Below, piece after piece: positions 27,397-35,923 of a DNA stretch of 64,000 nt (its first letter is position 1; every line of letters begins with the position of its first letter). Location of the stretch: contig NZ_MVDD01000023.1 of NCBI RefSeq assembly GCF_002843315.1, positions 1-64,000 on the forward strand. The letters are read 5' to 3'. The notes beneath the pieces were generated by a model. That model made no database searches. It saw only the letters and a program-made list of their open reading frames with translations, and was not told the origin of the DNA. Made by a program: the position numbers and the translations under genes. Origin of the DNA: Labilibaculum filiforme. GTDB taxonomy: Bacteria > Bacteroidota > Bacteroidia > Bacteroidales > Marinifilaceae.

Positions 27397-28695
27397 TTAA
27401 ATTACTTCTCCAAATAAGTCGTAATCTTCAAAATCATTAATTTTAACCATATAAAATTCACCTATTTTTAGTCTTGCTCCAGAAACTGGAATTAACACCT
27501 CAGGATCAACCTCATAGGAATCGAATTCTGTTCTTCCGTAATAAAAATCAGCATCTTTTCGATCAATGACTACTTTTAATTCCTGCCCTACTCTTTTCTC
27601 ATTCACAGAGCGAGAAATTTCTTGCTGTAAAGCCATAATATCGTCTTTTCTACTTTCTTTTACCTCCAAAGGAATATTGTCGTCGTAATTAATTGCAGCA
27701 TAAGTATCTTCTTCGTTTGAATAAGGAAAAACGCCTAATCGCTCAAACTTCATTTCTGCAACAAAGGACATTAAATCCTTCATATCCGCTTCGGTTTCTC
27801 CTGGATGACCAACTAACATTGTAGTTCTAAGGGTAATTCCTGGAACCTCTTCTCTAATTTTAGTAATTAATTCAACCGTTTTCTCTCGATTAATACCTCG
27901 ACGCATTAGGTTTAATACATTATCACTAGAATGTTGCAATGCGATATCAAGGTAACGACAAACCTTAGGATTTTCGCGCATCAATTTAAGAATTCCAAAA
28001 GGAAACTGAGTAGGATATGCATAATGTAACTTAATCCACTCTAAACCATCAATTTCCGAAAGAGATTGTACCAATTCTGCAAGTTTAGATTCGTTGTATA
28101 AATCAAATCCGTAATAAGATAAATCTTGAGCAATTACTAACAATTCTTTCACCCCATCCTTAACCAAATTTTTGGCCTCGTCGATAATGTCCTCCATTGG
28201 TCGGGAAATATGCTTTCCTGTTATAATCGGAATGGCACAATAAGAGCAAGATCGGTTACAACCTTCTGAAATTTTAAGATATGCAAAATGCTTAGGTGTA
28301 GTAATCATTCTAAAATTCTTAAAATCAGGCTTGTAATCCTTATGTAGTTCTTTTACAATAGATTGCCATTCAAACTTTCCAAAAAAGTGATCTACTTCAG
28401 GAATCTCTTTCTCTAGGTCATCGCGATAACGTTCCGCCAAACAACCCATCACAAATAACTTATCAATTTTACCTGCTTTTTTTGCTTCTACATACTGTAG
28501 AATCATATCTATGGATTCTTCTTTAGCATCACCAATAAATCCACAGGTATTAATAATGATAGTTCTTGCCTTGCTTTTTTCTTCGTCGCAAGTAACATGA
28601 AATTGATTAGCATCCAGTTGTTTCATCAACAATTCAGTATCTACTAAATTCTTCGAACACCCCAAGCTAATAATATTTATTTTTGTCTGACTCAT
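27397..28695 (-). CDS. rimO: Ribosomal protein S12 methylthiotransferase RimO
   Basis: RimO is a radical-SAM enzyme that adds a methylthio group to an aspartate of ribosomal protein S12. The 432-residue protein has the N-terminal UPF0004 domain with iron-sulfur cysteines (LGCSKN, NTCGFIG, MGCLAERY), a radical-SAM core with the CNRSCSYCAIP motif, and a C-terminal TRAM domain. The YSNEEDTYAA segment helps separate RimO from the tRNA enzyme MiaB. A longer frame starts at TTG 28731; ATG 28695 gives MSQTKINIISLGCSKN, the usual start, so I use it. Confidence 0.95.
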   Translation of the reverse strand: MSQTKINIISLGCSKNLVDTELLMKQLDANQFHVTCDEEKSKARTIIINTCGFIGDAKEESIDMILQYVEAKKAGKIDKLFVMGCLAERYRDDLEKEIPEVDHFFGKFEWQSIVKELHKDYKPDFKNFRMITTPKHFAYLKISEGCNRSCSYCAIPIITGKHISRPMEDIIDEAKNLVKDGVKELLVIAQDLSYYGFDLYNESKLAELVQSLSEIDGLEWIKLHYAYPTQFPFGILKLMRENPKVCRYLDIALQHSSDNVLNLMRRGINREKTVELITKIREEVPGITLRTTMLVGHPGETEADMKDLMSFVAEMKFERLGVFPYSNEEDTYAAINYDDNIPLEVKESRKDDIMALQQEISRSVNEKRVGQELKVVIDRKDADFYYGRTEFDSYEVDPEVLIPVSGARLKIGEFYMVKINDFEDYDLFGEVI

Positions 28696-28782
28696 ATATA
28701 GATTTTCTTTTATCGACTTAATTTTTGGCAAAAATAAGAGAAAAAACTCTTTTTTCCATTTGAATAGGAATTATTAACAAGT

Positions 28783-28815
28783 TAAAAATAAGAAAGGCTG
28801 TCTCAGTGACAGCCT
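28783..28815 (-). terminator. Terminator of ftsY
   Basis: An eight-bp perfect stem (28795-28802 with 28808-28815), followed on the minus strand by a TTTCTTATTTTT tract. Confidence 0.75.
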
Positions 28816-28840
28816 CTACAAATATTATCAATAGATTCAT

Positions 28841-29791
28841 CTAATTGAATAATGAATCAACAAATTCTGTTCGATTAAAGACTTGTAGGTCTTCCATTCC
28901 TTCTCCAATGCCAATATATTTCACAGGCACTTTAAATTGGTCAGAAACTCCTATAACAACTCCTCCTTTTGCCGTGCCATCTAATTTTGTAATTGCCAAT
29001 GCATTTACCTCGGTAGCTAAAGTAAATTGTTTTGCTTGCTCAAATGCGTTTTGTCCGGTGGAACCATCCAATACCAATAAAATTTCATGCGGAGCTCCTG
29101 GAACAACGCGATCCATAACCCGCTTAATTTTACTTAACTCGTTCATTAAGTTAATTTTATTGTGCAATCGACCCGCAGTATCAATAATTACAACATCAGA
29201 GCCATTTGCTTTTGCTTGCGTAAGTGTTTCAAAAGCTACAGATGCAGGGTCTGCACCCATCCCCTGATCAACAATAGGAACACCAACCCTCTCCGACCAA
29301 ATTATCAACTGATCGACAGCGGCAGCACGAAAAGTATCTGCGGCACCAAGGGTTACTTTTTTTCCTGCTTTTTTAAATTGATAAGCTAATTTGCCAATAG
29401 TAGTAGTTTTACCTACACCATTAACGCCTACAACCATTATAACATAAGGATAATCTGATTTAGGTATAGAAAATGCTTCGTAATCGCCCTTATTACTCTC
29501 CTTCAACAATCCCGCAATTTCCTCTTTCAGAATACGATTTAATTCAGATGCTCCAAGAAACTTATCATCTGCTACACGTTTTTGGATACGATCAATGATT
29601 TTTAGCGTTGTATCTACTCCAACATCCGAAGAAATCAAAACTTCTTCGAGCTCATCAAGCACGTCATCATCAACAGTAGATTTACCGACAACAACTCGAG
29701 TTAACTTCTTAAAAACACTATCCTTAGTCTTAGCAAGTCCTTTATTAAGATTTTCTTTTTTTGATTTCGAAAAACTACCAAATAATCCCAT
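28841..29791 (-). CDS. ftsY: Signal recognition particle receptor FtsY
   Basis: FtsY docks the SRP-ribosome complex at the inner membrane by GTP-dependent pairing with Ffh. The 316-residue protein is the N and G domains only, without the long acidic extension of E. coli FtsY, which is normal in Bacteroidota. GTPase motifs are GVNGVGKTTTIGKLA (G1), DTFRAAAVDQL, DTAGRLHN (G3) and TKLDGTAKGG (G4-G5). It lies downstream of the rpmB-rpmG-DUF4295 block, from which it is separated by the terminator at 29892-29927. Confidence 0.97.
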   Translation of the reverse strand: MGLFGSFSKSKKENLNKGLAKTKDSVFKKLTRVVVGKSTVDDDVLDELEEVLISSDVGVDTTLKIIDRIQKRVADDKFLGASELNRILKEEIAGLLKESNKGDYEAFSIPKSDYPYVIMVVGVNGVGKTTTIGKLAYQFKKAGKKVTLGAADTFRAAAVDQLIIWSERVGVPIVDQGMGADPASVAFETLTQAKANGSDVVIIDTAGRLHNKINLMNELSKIKRVMDRVVPGAPHEILLVLDGSTGQNAFEQAKQFTLATEVNALAITKLDGTAKGGVVIGVSDQFKVPVKYIGIGEGMEDLQVFNRTEFVDSLFN

Positions 29792-29891
29792 TTGTAATTA
29801 AATTTTAGCCTGCTAAAGTACAAAAAAATGAGCTCACAAGCAATTAACAATAAACGTAAAGAGCTAAAGATTTAAAGTTAGATAGTAAATA

Positions 29892-29927
29892 TATAAAAAA
29901 AGCTTCCTAATTTTATTAGGAAGCTTT
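29892..29927 (-). terminator. Terminator after the rpmB-rpmG-DUF4295 operon
   Basis: Twelve-bp perfect stem (29899-29910 with 29916-29927), five-base loop and a T-run on the minus strand. It may be a partial attenuator before ftsY. Confidence 0.85.
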
Positions 29928-29950
29928 AATTTAATACTATATGAAAATTT

Positions 29951-30106
29951 TTACTTTTTAGCAAAAAAATCCTTAACGCCTTCGTTTGGTACGATTTCTT
30001 CTTTAAAAGAATATGCACCAGATTTAGGAGATTTCACCATTTTAATTACTTTAGCGAAACCACGGCCTTCACCTTTTTGTAGGGATGCTACTACTTTCTT
30101 AGCCAT
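29951..30106 (-). CDS. DUF4295 small basic protein of the ribosomal operon
   Basis: A 51-residue, lysine-rich protein beginning MAKKVVASLQKGEGRG and ending KDFFAKK. It matches the build of the DUF4295 family, a small protein that I know from Bacteroidota directly after rpmG. Its start codon is seven bases after the rpmG stop, so it is co-transcribed with the two ribosomal proteins. Basic charge and context suggest ribosome association, but its function is not established. It is shorter than usual gene-calling cut-offs. Confidence 0.85.
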   Translation of the reverse strand: MAKKVVASLQKGEGRGFAKVIKMVKSPKSGAYSFKEEIVPNEGVKDFFAKK

Positions 30107-30113
30107 ATCTCAA

Positions 30114-30296
30114 TTATTTAATTTCTCTGTGAACAGTTACTTTCTTCAAAATTGCATTATACTTTTTCATCTCCATACGATCTGGAGTGTTTTTCTTATT
30201 CTTAGTAGTAATGTATCTTGAAGTTCCAGGTATACCGCTTTCTTTATGCTCGGTACACTCAAGAATTACTTGCACTCTATTACCTTTTTTAGCCAT
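30114..30296 (-). CDS. rpmG: 50S ribosomal protein L33
   Basis: A 60-residue basic protein with the L33 pattern [29 protein letters not shown] and a lysine-rich C terminus ending HREIK. It has a single cysteine in the place where zinc-binding L33 forms have pairs, so it is the C-minus, zinc-independent form. The gene lies between rpmB (13 bases upstream) and DUF4295 (7 bases downstream). Confidence 0.95.
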   Translation of the reverse strand: MAKKGNRVQVILECTEHKESGIPGTSRYITTKNKKNTPDRMEMKKYNAILKKVTVHREIK

Positions 30297-30309
30297 TTTC
30301 TATGCCTTT

Positions 30310-30552
30310 TTAGTATTTTTTAATAAATCCTTTTTCTTGAGCTTTTGTAAGTGCACCTTTAACTCCTAATTTGTTAATTAGTCGTACTCCTGCAGCAGAA
30401 ATTCTTAGCTCAATCCAGCGATCCTCTTCAGGAAGATAGAACTTCTTATCGAAAAGATTTGGATAGAATCTTCTCTTAGTTCTTCTTTTTGAGTGAGAAA
30501 CATTGTTCCCAACCATTACGCTCTTTCCAGTAATTTGACAAACTCTTGACAT
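30310..30552 (-). CDS. rpmB: 50S ribosomal protein L28
   Basis: An 80-residue basic protein starting [21 protein letters not shown], followed by [12 protein letters not shown] and [17 protein letters not shown], the classic L28 sequence. It has no CxxC zinc ligands. It is the first gene of the rpmB-rpmG-DUF4295 operon. A near-consensus promoter (TATTTTGC) lies at about 30600 on the minus strand. Confidence 0.97.
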   Translation of the reverse strand: MSRVCQITGKSVMVGNNVSHSKRRTKRRFYPNLFDKKFYLPEEDRWIELRISAAGVRLINKLGVKGALTKAQEKGFIKKY

Positions 30553-30784
30553 AGTCCAGATTATTTTTTTCCTTAAACGCTTTTCAAACAGGTCGCAAAA
30601 TACGTAATAATTTTCTTGAAAATCAAATTATTTCACAACTTTTTACAGATATATTTTAAGCCGGACCAAATTGCTCCGTGCTTTACAAACACAATACTAG
30701 TCTAATTTATAATGGTTAACTTTTAACAAACAATAAATTTACCTTTTCAGTAAAAAAATAAAATCGTAATTAGACTCGACAACA

Positions 30785-30821
30785 AAAATAAAAAAATCCC
30801 TCTATAAACTAGAGGGATTTT
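30785..30821 (-). terminator. Terminator of the YitT-family gene
   Basis: Eleven-bp perfect stem (30793-30803 with 30811-30821) with a seven-base loop and a T-rich tract on the minus strand. Confidence 0.8.
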
Positions 30822-30842
30822 CAATAAAAATTTCAAATAATT

Positions 30843-31745
30843 TTAGTCTTCATTTAGTGATTTAAATCCTTCTCCTAAAATTTCGTTTGCTTCGGTAACA
30901 TTCACAAAAGCAAAAGGATCTACCTCTCTAATATACAATTTAAGAATCTCTAATTCTCTTCTACTCATTACTGAATATACCATTTTTTTCTCGTCGCCGG
31001 AATAAACTCCTTTTCCAGTAAAAATGGTAGCACCACGTTTCAAATCGTCTTTAATTTTTGAAGAAATTAACTCAAATTGGTCAGAAACAATCATCACTGT
31101 TTTGTGATAGTTTGCTCCACTAACAACCATATCAATAATTTTTCCTTCGATATAAATAATGATTAATGAATAAATAGCAAACTCCCAGCCAATAGTTCCT
31201 GTTTCTGTTGGTTGAACCAATGTAAATAATACAATTATGCCATCAACAATCATTACTAATTTCCCCAATGAAAGTTTTGTGTATTTGGCTAAAATCATTG
31301 CAATAATATCAGAACCTCCTGAAGTTGCTCGTGATTTAAAAATAAAACCTATTGAGATTCCGTAAAATACACCAGCCACAATTGTATTCAACATCGGATC
31401 AGCAATTACTTTCGCGTAATCGGGAGAAACGTAGGTTTCCATTAACCATACGGTAGATAAAATAATGAAGATACTCACAATTGTTTTAATTCCGAATCGA
31501 GGACCTAAAATTATTGTACCTAGAATTACCAAGGGAATTTCCATAGCGAAAGTACAATAACTAATTTTCCAACTAAACAGTGTATTTAGAACAGTAGCAA
31601 TACCATAAACCCCACCAGGAGCAAGTTTGTATGGGACAACAAATAAAATATCGGAAACTGCAAAAATAATACTACCTAAAATAAGGTATGAATAAGCGCT
31701 AATCCATTCATTTGACAAGAACTTTTCTTTAGTAATAAAAGCCAT
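30843..31745 (-). CDS. YitT-family membrane protein with DUF2179 domain
   Basis: The 300-residue protein has five or six membrane helices (about 18-40, 50-75, 80-100, 115-135, 150-175, 180-200) forming the YitT/DUF161 region with the signature VPYKLAPGGVYGIATVL and RATSGGSDIIA. It ends in a cytoplasmic DUF2179 domain (220-285, with GATIFTGKGVYSG and MVYSVMSRRELEILK). The family is widespread; its substrate is not established, though some members act in small-molecule or siderophore transport. It is a single gene with its own promoter and terminator. Confidence 0.9.
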   Translation of the reverse strand: MAFITKEKFLSNEWISAYSYLILGSIIFAVSDILFVVPYKLAPGGVYGIATVLNTLFSWKISYCTFAMEIPLVILGTIILGPRFGIKTIVSIFIILSTVWLMETYVSPDYAKVIADPMLNTIVAGVFYGISIGFIFKSRATSGGSDIIAMILAKYTKLSLGKLVMIVDGIIVLFTLVQPTETGTIGWEFAIYSLIIIYIEGKIIDMVVSGANYHKTVMIVSDQFELISSKIKDDLKRGATIFTGKGVYSGDEKKMVYSVMSRRELEILKLYIREVDPFAFVNVTEANEILGEGFKSLNED

Positions 31746-31782
31746 TTTTTAATTGTTAGTTTAAGTGTTTAAAATTCGCCGA

Positions 31783-31812
31783 CAAAAATAGGCGCAACCC
31801 TCATAATAACAA
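31783..31812 (-). promoter_or_regulatory. Promoter of the YitT-family gene
   Basis: On the minus strand, TTG at 31812-31810 is followed after 19 bases by TATTTTTG at 31790-31783, a good fit to the Bacteroidota -33/-7 pattern. Confidence 0.5.
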
Positions 31813-32036
31813 GTAATTTTGTCAAAATTTACAAGTGCACAAAGTACTATAGACTAGATGGGTAGGTGAATTAAATATGTTTTTTTAAACATATTCATCG
31901 AAAACAACCAAAAAAAGACGTCAATTTTTCACTTATGAAAATACTTGCGTCTTCATTTACACTGATTGATATGGAAATAAATCTTATTTGTATCTTACAC
32001 AAAAACCTTACTTATGTTTAAAATTTACTAATTCGG
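31813..32036. other. Intergenic stretch between the YitT and M3 peptidase units
   Basis: No reading frame of note. An imperfect inverted repeat (AAGACG at about 31914 with CGTCTT at about 31947) is present but has no clear function. The M3 peptidase terminator follows at 32037. Confidence 0.35.
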
Positions 32037-32069
32037 CAAAAAAAAGAGCTATTCTTTAAAGAACAGCTC
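32037..32069 (-). terminator. Terminator of the M3 peptidase gene
   Basis: Eleven-base stem with one mismatch (32046-32056 with 32059-32069), followed on the minus strand by seven or more Ts. Confidence 0.75.
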
Positions 32070-32085
32070 CCAATTAGTATTTTAT

Positions 32086-34122
32086 TTATTTCAGACCGCT
32101 TCTCTTTAAAAGAGGTTCGATAGAAGGTTCTTTTCCTCTAAATTTCAGATAAAGACTCATTGGATGATCACTTCCTCCCTTCTCAAGAATATTTTTGCGG
32201 AACGAATTTGCAATTTCTTGATTAAAAATCCCAGCACTTTTGAAAGCATCAAAAGCATCAGCATCTAACACTTCGGCCCATTTGTATCCATAATAACCCG
32301 CACCATATCCTCCTGCAAAAATATGCGAAAAGGAAGTACTCATACAACTTGTTTCAACACGGTCGAACAATTCCGTTGGCGACATTGCCTTCTCTTCAAA
32401 AACAGAAACTTCGTCTGTTACAGGTTCTGTTACGCTATGCCAAGCCATATCGTTAATACCAAAGCTAATTTGACGTACGAAAGAATAACCACTTAGGAAA
32501 TTTTCACTATCAATAATTTTTTGCACAATTTCGGCAGGTATCTTTTCTCCTGTTTTGTAATGTGCTGCAACTTCATCCAACCACTCTTTTTGTGTTGCAA
32601 AATTTTCCATAAACTGAGATGGTAATTCAACAAAATCGCGATACACACTAGTACCAGATAGGCTACTGTAGCTGCACTTTGATAACATTCCGTGCAAGGC
32701 ATGGCCAAACTCATGTAAAAAGGTAGTTACCTCATTAAAAGTAAGTAATGAAGGTTTTGTTTCACTTGGTCGTGTAAAATTGCAAACAATGGAAATATGC
32801 GGACGATGATCCACACCATTTTTACGATATTGATCCACAAACGAAGTCATCCATGCGCCTCCTTGTTTTGAATTACGAGGATGAAAGTCGGTATATAGTA
32901 AGGAAAGAAACTCTCCTTTTTCATCCAAAACCTCGTACACTTCCACTTCTTTGTGATATTTGGAAAGTGCATTGTTTATTTTGAACTCGATTCCATAAAG
33001 GCGTGTAGCTAATGAAAAAACACCTTTTTTCACTCGCTCCAACTCAAAGTAGGGACGAGTAATTTCATCATTCACATCGAATTTTTCTGTTTTTAATTTT
33101 TCAGCGTAATAAGCCCAATCCCAGCGCTCTAGTTTAAAAGATGCCCCTAATTTTTTTGCGTAAGCCTGCAGTTCTTGAAACTCTTCTTTTGCTTTTGGCA
33201 TGGAAGCGTTTAATAATTCATTCAAAAAATCGATCACTTTACTTGATTTTTCGGCCATTCTTTCTTCCAAAACAAAATCAGCATATGATTTATAACCAAA
33301 TAGTTGTACTTTCTTTAAACGTAATTCAACGATACGTTTTAGAATCTTTTGATTATCGAATTTATCGTTAAAACAACGTGAAGAGTATACTTTAAACATT
33401 TTCTCTCGCAGTTCGCGAACATCCGAATATTGCATAAAAGGAACATAACTAGGAAATTGTAAGGTAAATACCCATCCTTCTTTGCCTTTTTCTTTTGCAA
33501 CCATACTCGCGGCCTCAATAATTCCATCAGGAAGACCCGATAATTCTTTTTTATCAGTAATATAAAGTTCAAAACTGTTAGTTGCAGCCAGTACATTTTC
33601 GCCAAACTGCAAGGTTAATTTCGAAAGTTCTTTAGATATCTCCCGAATCTGATCCTTTTTTACCTTCTCTAGGTTTGCACCTGACCTAACAAATGATTTG
33701 TATCGATCGGTCAGCAATTTCTCCTGTTCAATAGTGAGTTTTAATTCGTTTTTTTGATGATAAACTACTTTTACTCGAGAAAAAAGTTTCTCATTCATAA
33801 TAATATCATTGGAAAACTCTGTTAACATTGGCGAAACTTCTCTAGCCAACGCCTGCATCTCATCATTTGTGTTAGCATGATTTAGATTAAAGAAAATGGA
33901 TGCAACCCGATCTAATTTATGGCCGGAGTATTCTAAAGCCTCAATTGTATTTTTAAAATTAGGTTTGTCAGAGCTTTCAGCTATCTCATTTATTTCCTTT
34001 CGAGCCATCTCGATACTTTTTGTAAAAGCAGGTAGAAAGTGATTCAATTCAATTAGTTCGAAAGGAGCCGACTCGTATGGTGTTGTAAATTCCTTTAATA
34101 ATGGATTTGTATGTACAGTCAT
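32086..34122 (-). CDS. M3-family zinc metallopeptidase (oligopeptidase A / dipeptidyl carboxypeptidase type)
   Basis: This 678-residue peptidase should degrade short peptides, mainly released by other proteases. The HExxH zinc motif is in TFLHEFGHALHGML, around residue 465, with the third ligand glutamate expected in FVELPSQFMEN about 25 residues later. The N-terminal helical domain begins MTVHTNPLLKEF, which suits the Dcp/PrlC group. There is no signal peptide, so it probably acts in the cytoplasm. Length fits the family. It is a single gene with a TATCTTTG promoter box. Confidence 0.93.
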   Translation of the reverse strand: MTVHTNPLLKEFTTPYESAPFELIELNHFLPAFTKSIEMARKEINEIAESSDKPNFKNTIEALEYSGHKLDRVASIFFNLNHANTNDEMQALAREVSPMLTEFSNDIIMNEKLFSRVKVVYHQKNELKLTIEQEKLLTDRYKSFVRSGANLEKVKKDQIREISKELSKLTLQFGENVLAATNSFELYITDKKELSGLPDGIIEAASMVAKEKGKEGWVFTLQFPSYVPFMQYSDVRELREKMFKVYSSRCFNDKFDNQKILKRIVELRLKKVQLFGYKSYADFVLEERMAEKSSKVIDFLNELLNASMPKAKEEFQELQAYAKKLGASFKLERWDWAYYAEKLKTEKFDVNDEITRPYFELERVKKGVFSLATRLYGIEFKINNALSKYHKEVEVYEVLDEKGEFLSLLYTDFHPRNSKQGGAWMTSFVDQYRKNGVDHRPHISIVCNFTRPSETKPSLLTFNEVTTFLHEFGHALHGMLSKCSYSSLSGTSVYRDFVELPSQFMENFATQKEWLDEVAAHYKTGEKIPAEIVQKIIDSENFLSGYSFVRQISFGINDMAWHSVTEPVTDEVSVFEEKAMSPTELFDRVETSCMSTSFSHIFAGGYGAGYYGYKWAEVLDADAFDAFKSAGIFNQEIANSFRKNILEKGGSDHPMSLYLKFRGKEPSIEPLLKRSGLK

Positions 34123-34145
34123 AATTATTTTTTTTTAATCAAAAA

Positions 34146-34153
34146 CAAAGATA
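34146..34153 (-). promoter_or_regulatory. -7 promoter box (TATCTTTG) of the M3 peptidase gene
   Basis: Exact TAnnTTTG match on the minus strand, 24 bases before the start codon; a TTG lies 18 bases further upstream (34174-34172). Confidence 0.45.
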
Positions 34154-34732
34154 TAAAATTGAAAAGGCAATCAATCCTGAAAAAAAACTAATTATTTGGA
34201 AAATTTCTTAATAATACTTCTCTACCATTTAAAAAGTCACATTACTATCGCTTTATCAATTAATTAACTACTTGCAATTTAGTTTGACAGCTAATTTAAA
34301 TGCTTTACGCAAACCTTTCCATTATAAATACAACTAGCAACATATCAACACATAAGGAATCAGCTTACAGAATAATTGCTATATTTGAAAATACAAAAGG
34401 GGGATTTGTAATTATCAAGCACTAGTAAAATGAGAGGCATGAAATTTTCTATCCAAAAGAAAGTACAAATTGAAGCAAAGGGCTCACGCCTTACTACTCT
34501 ATTGTGTTCTACATTCTTTTATCTCTTCCCCTTTCATCCCTTTGGGTACTTCTTGAATAGCATCCTGAAATAGACATTTCTTTTGCCTTTCTGGATTCAC
34601 AGAACTGGCAACTATACATAAACACGCATCCAATTGTAAGCAGAGAACTTCTATTCTCTCGCTTGAAATTGTTATATCCATATATTAAGATCCTAGCTAA
34701 CAAGAAGTAACTTATAGGTTTATCTTCTATAG
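34154..34732. other. Long intergenic stretch with only weak small reading frames
   Basis: About 580 bases lie between the M3 peptidase promoter and proB. Contents are a TATATTTG box on the plus strand at 34380-34387, a 47-codon plus-strand frame from ATG 34430, and an overlapping 60-codon minus-strand frame (34681-34499) that is listed separately. Neither frame is well supported, and no repeats or RNA genes were recognised. Confidence 0.4.
34499..34681 (-). CDS. Possible small cysteine-containing protein
   Basis: A 60-residue frame starting at ATG 34681, with an AGGAT ribosome-binding-like sequence about eight bases upstream. It begins MDITISSERIEVLCLQLDA and contains four cysteines. I recognise no family. 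An overlapping minus-strand frame from 34703 is less plausible. It could well be chance in an AT-rich gap. Confidence 0.2.
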   Translation of the reverse strand: MDITISSERIEVLCLQLDACLCIVASSVNPERQKKCLFQDAIQEVPKGMKGEEIKECRTQ

Positions 34733-34740
34733 TAAGTTTG
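34733..34740 (+). promoter_or_regulatory. -7 promoter box (TAAGTTTG) of proB
   Basis: Exact TAnnTTTG match. It lies only 11 bases before ATG 34752 but 32 bases before ATG 34773, which favours the second ATG as the proB start. Confidence 0.4.
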
Positions 34741-34772
34741 GAAATGTTTATATGACAAAATATAAAAAAAAC

Positions 34773-35843
34773 ATGAAACGAATTTGCATTAAAATTGGCT
34801 CCAATGTTCTAACGAAAGAAAATGGAGAATTAAATACATCCCGAATAAAAAATTTAGTCTATCAAATATCTTCTTTACGAAATATGGGAATGCAATGTAT
34901 TCTTGTTTCGTCGGGAGCTGTTGCTGCCGGAAGAAGTAAGATAAAACTTCCAGAGAAAACTGATACTGTTTCGGCCAGACAGATATGGTCTTCGGTTGGG
35001 CAGGTAGAATTACTAAATGTTTATTCTTCCTTTCTAAAAGATTTTGAAATAGAATGCGCCCAAGTACTGGTAACCAAACAAGATTTTAGAACACGAGAAC
35101 ACTACTTAAACATGAAAAATTGTTTAAATTCTCTACTTAATAATGGAATCTTACCAATTATTAATGAAAATGATGCGGTATCGGTTACAGCTTTAATGTT
35201 TACGGATAATGATGAACTATCTGGATTAATTGCCTCGATGATGGATGTAGAAGCCCTTTACCTTCTAAGTAATATCAATGGTATTTACACAGGAAATCCG
35301 AACGACATAAATTCCGCACTTTTAGAAACGGTAAATGGGGATCTTAATCGATTAAAACAATATATAAGTACTCAAAAATCTAATTTTGGACGAGGTGGTA
35401 TGCTAACCAAGTGCAGTATTGCTGGAAGAGTTGCTAAATCAGGAATACCAGTGCATATTGCTAATGGTAGGATTGATAATATTGTACTAGAGCTCGTTAA
35501 ATCACCAGAAAGTGTTTATCACACTAGTTTTACACCTAGTAAAAAGGCATCGACAGTAAAACAGTGGTTAGCAGGATCGGATGGCTTTGAGAAAGCCAAA
35601 TTAACCATTAACGAAGGCGCCGAAGAAGCTCTCTGCTCCCACAAAGCAACAAGCTTGCTTCCTATTGGTGTTATAAATATAAGTGGAGATTTTGAAAAAG
35701 GTGATATCATTAAAATAGTTGGTTCATCGGGAAAGGTAATTGGACTAGGAAAAACACAATACAATAAAATTAAAGCCGAAAGTTATATTGGAAAAACAGG
35801 AGCGAAACCTCTAGTTCATTACGATTATCTTTTTCTTTATTAA
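34773..35843 (+). CDS. proB: Glutamate 5-kinase ProB
   Basis: ProB phosphorylates glutamate, the first step of proline synthesis, and is feedback-inhibited by proline. This 356-residue protein has the amino-acid kinase domain (1-250): IKIGSNVLT, LVSSGAVAAGR, the substrate loop INENDAVS and FGRGGMLTK, followed by a PUA domain (about 270-350), the full ProB layout. An upstream ATG at 34752 is possible. I prefer 34773 because it gives MKRICIKIGSNVL, close to other ProB starts, and because the promoter box lies too near 34752. proA follows after 80 bases. Confidence 0.93.
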   Translation: MKRICIKIGSNVLTKENGELNTSRIKNLVYQISSLRNMGMQCILVSSGAVAAGRSKIKLPEKTDTVSARQIWSSVGQVELLNVYSSFLKDFEIECAQVLVTKQDFRTREHYLNMKNCLNSLLNNGILPIINENDAVSVTALMFTDNDELSGLIASMMDVEALYLLSNINGIYTGNPNDINSALLETVNGDLNRLKQYISTQKSNFGRGGMLTKCSIAGRVAKSGIPVHIANGRIDNIVLELVKSPESVYHTSFTPSKKASTVKQWLAGSDGFEKAKLTINEGAEEALCSHKATSLLPIGVINISGDFEKGDIIKIVGSSGKVIGLGKTQYNKIKAESYIGKTGAKPLVHYDYLFLY

Positions 35844-35923
35844 TGAAATGTTTCGAATTGAACTAATGAGATCCATTTTAAAAATATACTATAACTTTTA
35901 ATTGAATAAAAAACACGCAAAAT

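Noticed and set aside
28845-29267. 140-codon plus-strand frame opposite ftsY
   Set aside because: The minus strand encodes intact FtsY with all GTPase motifs; the opposite frame is a composition shadow.
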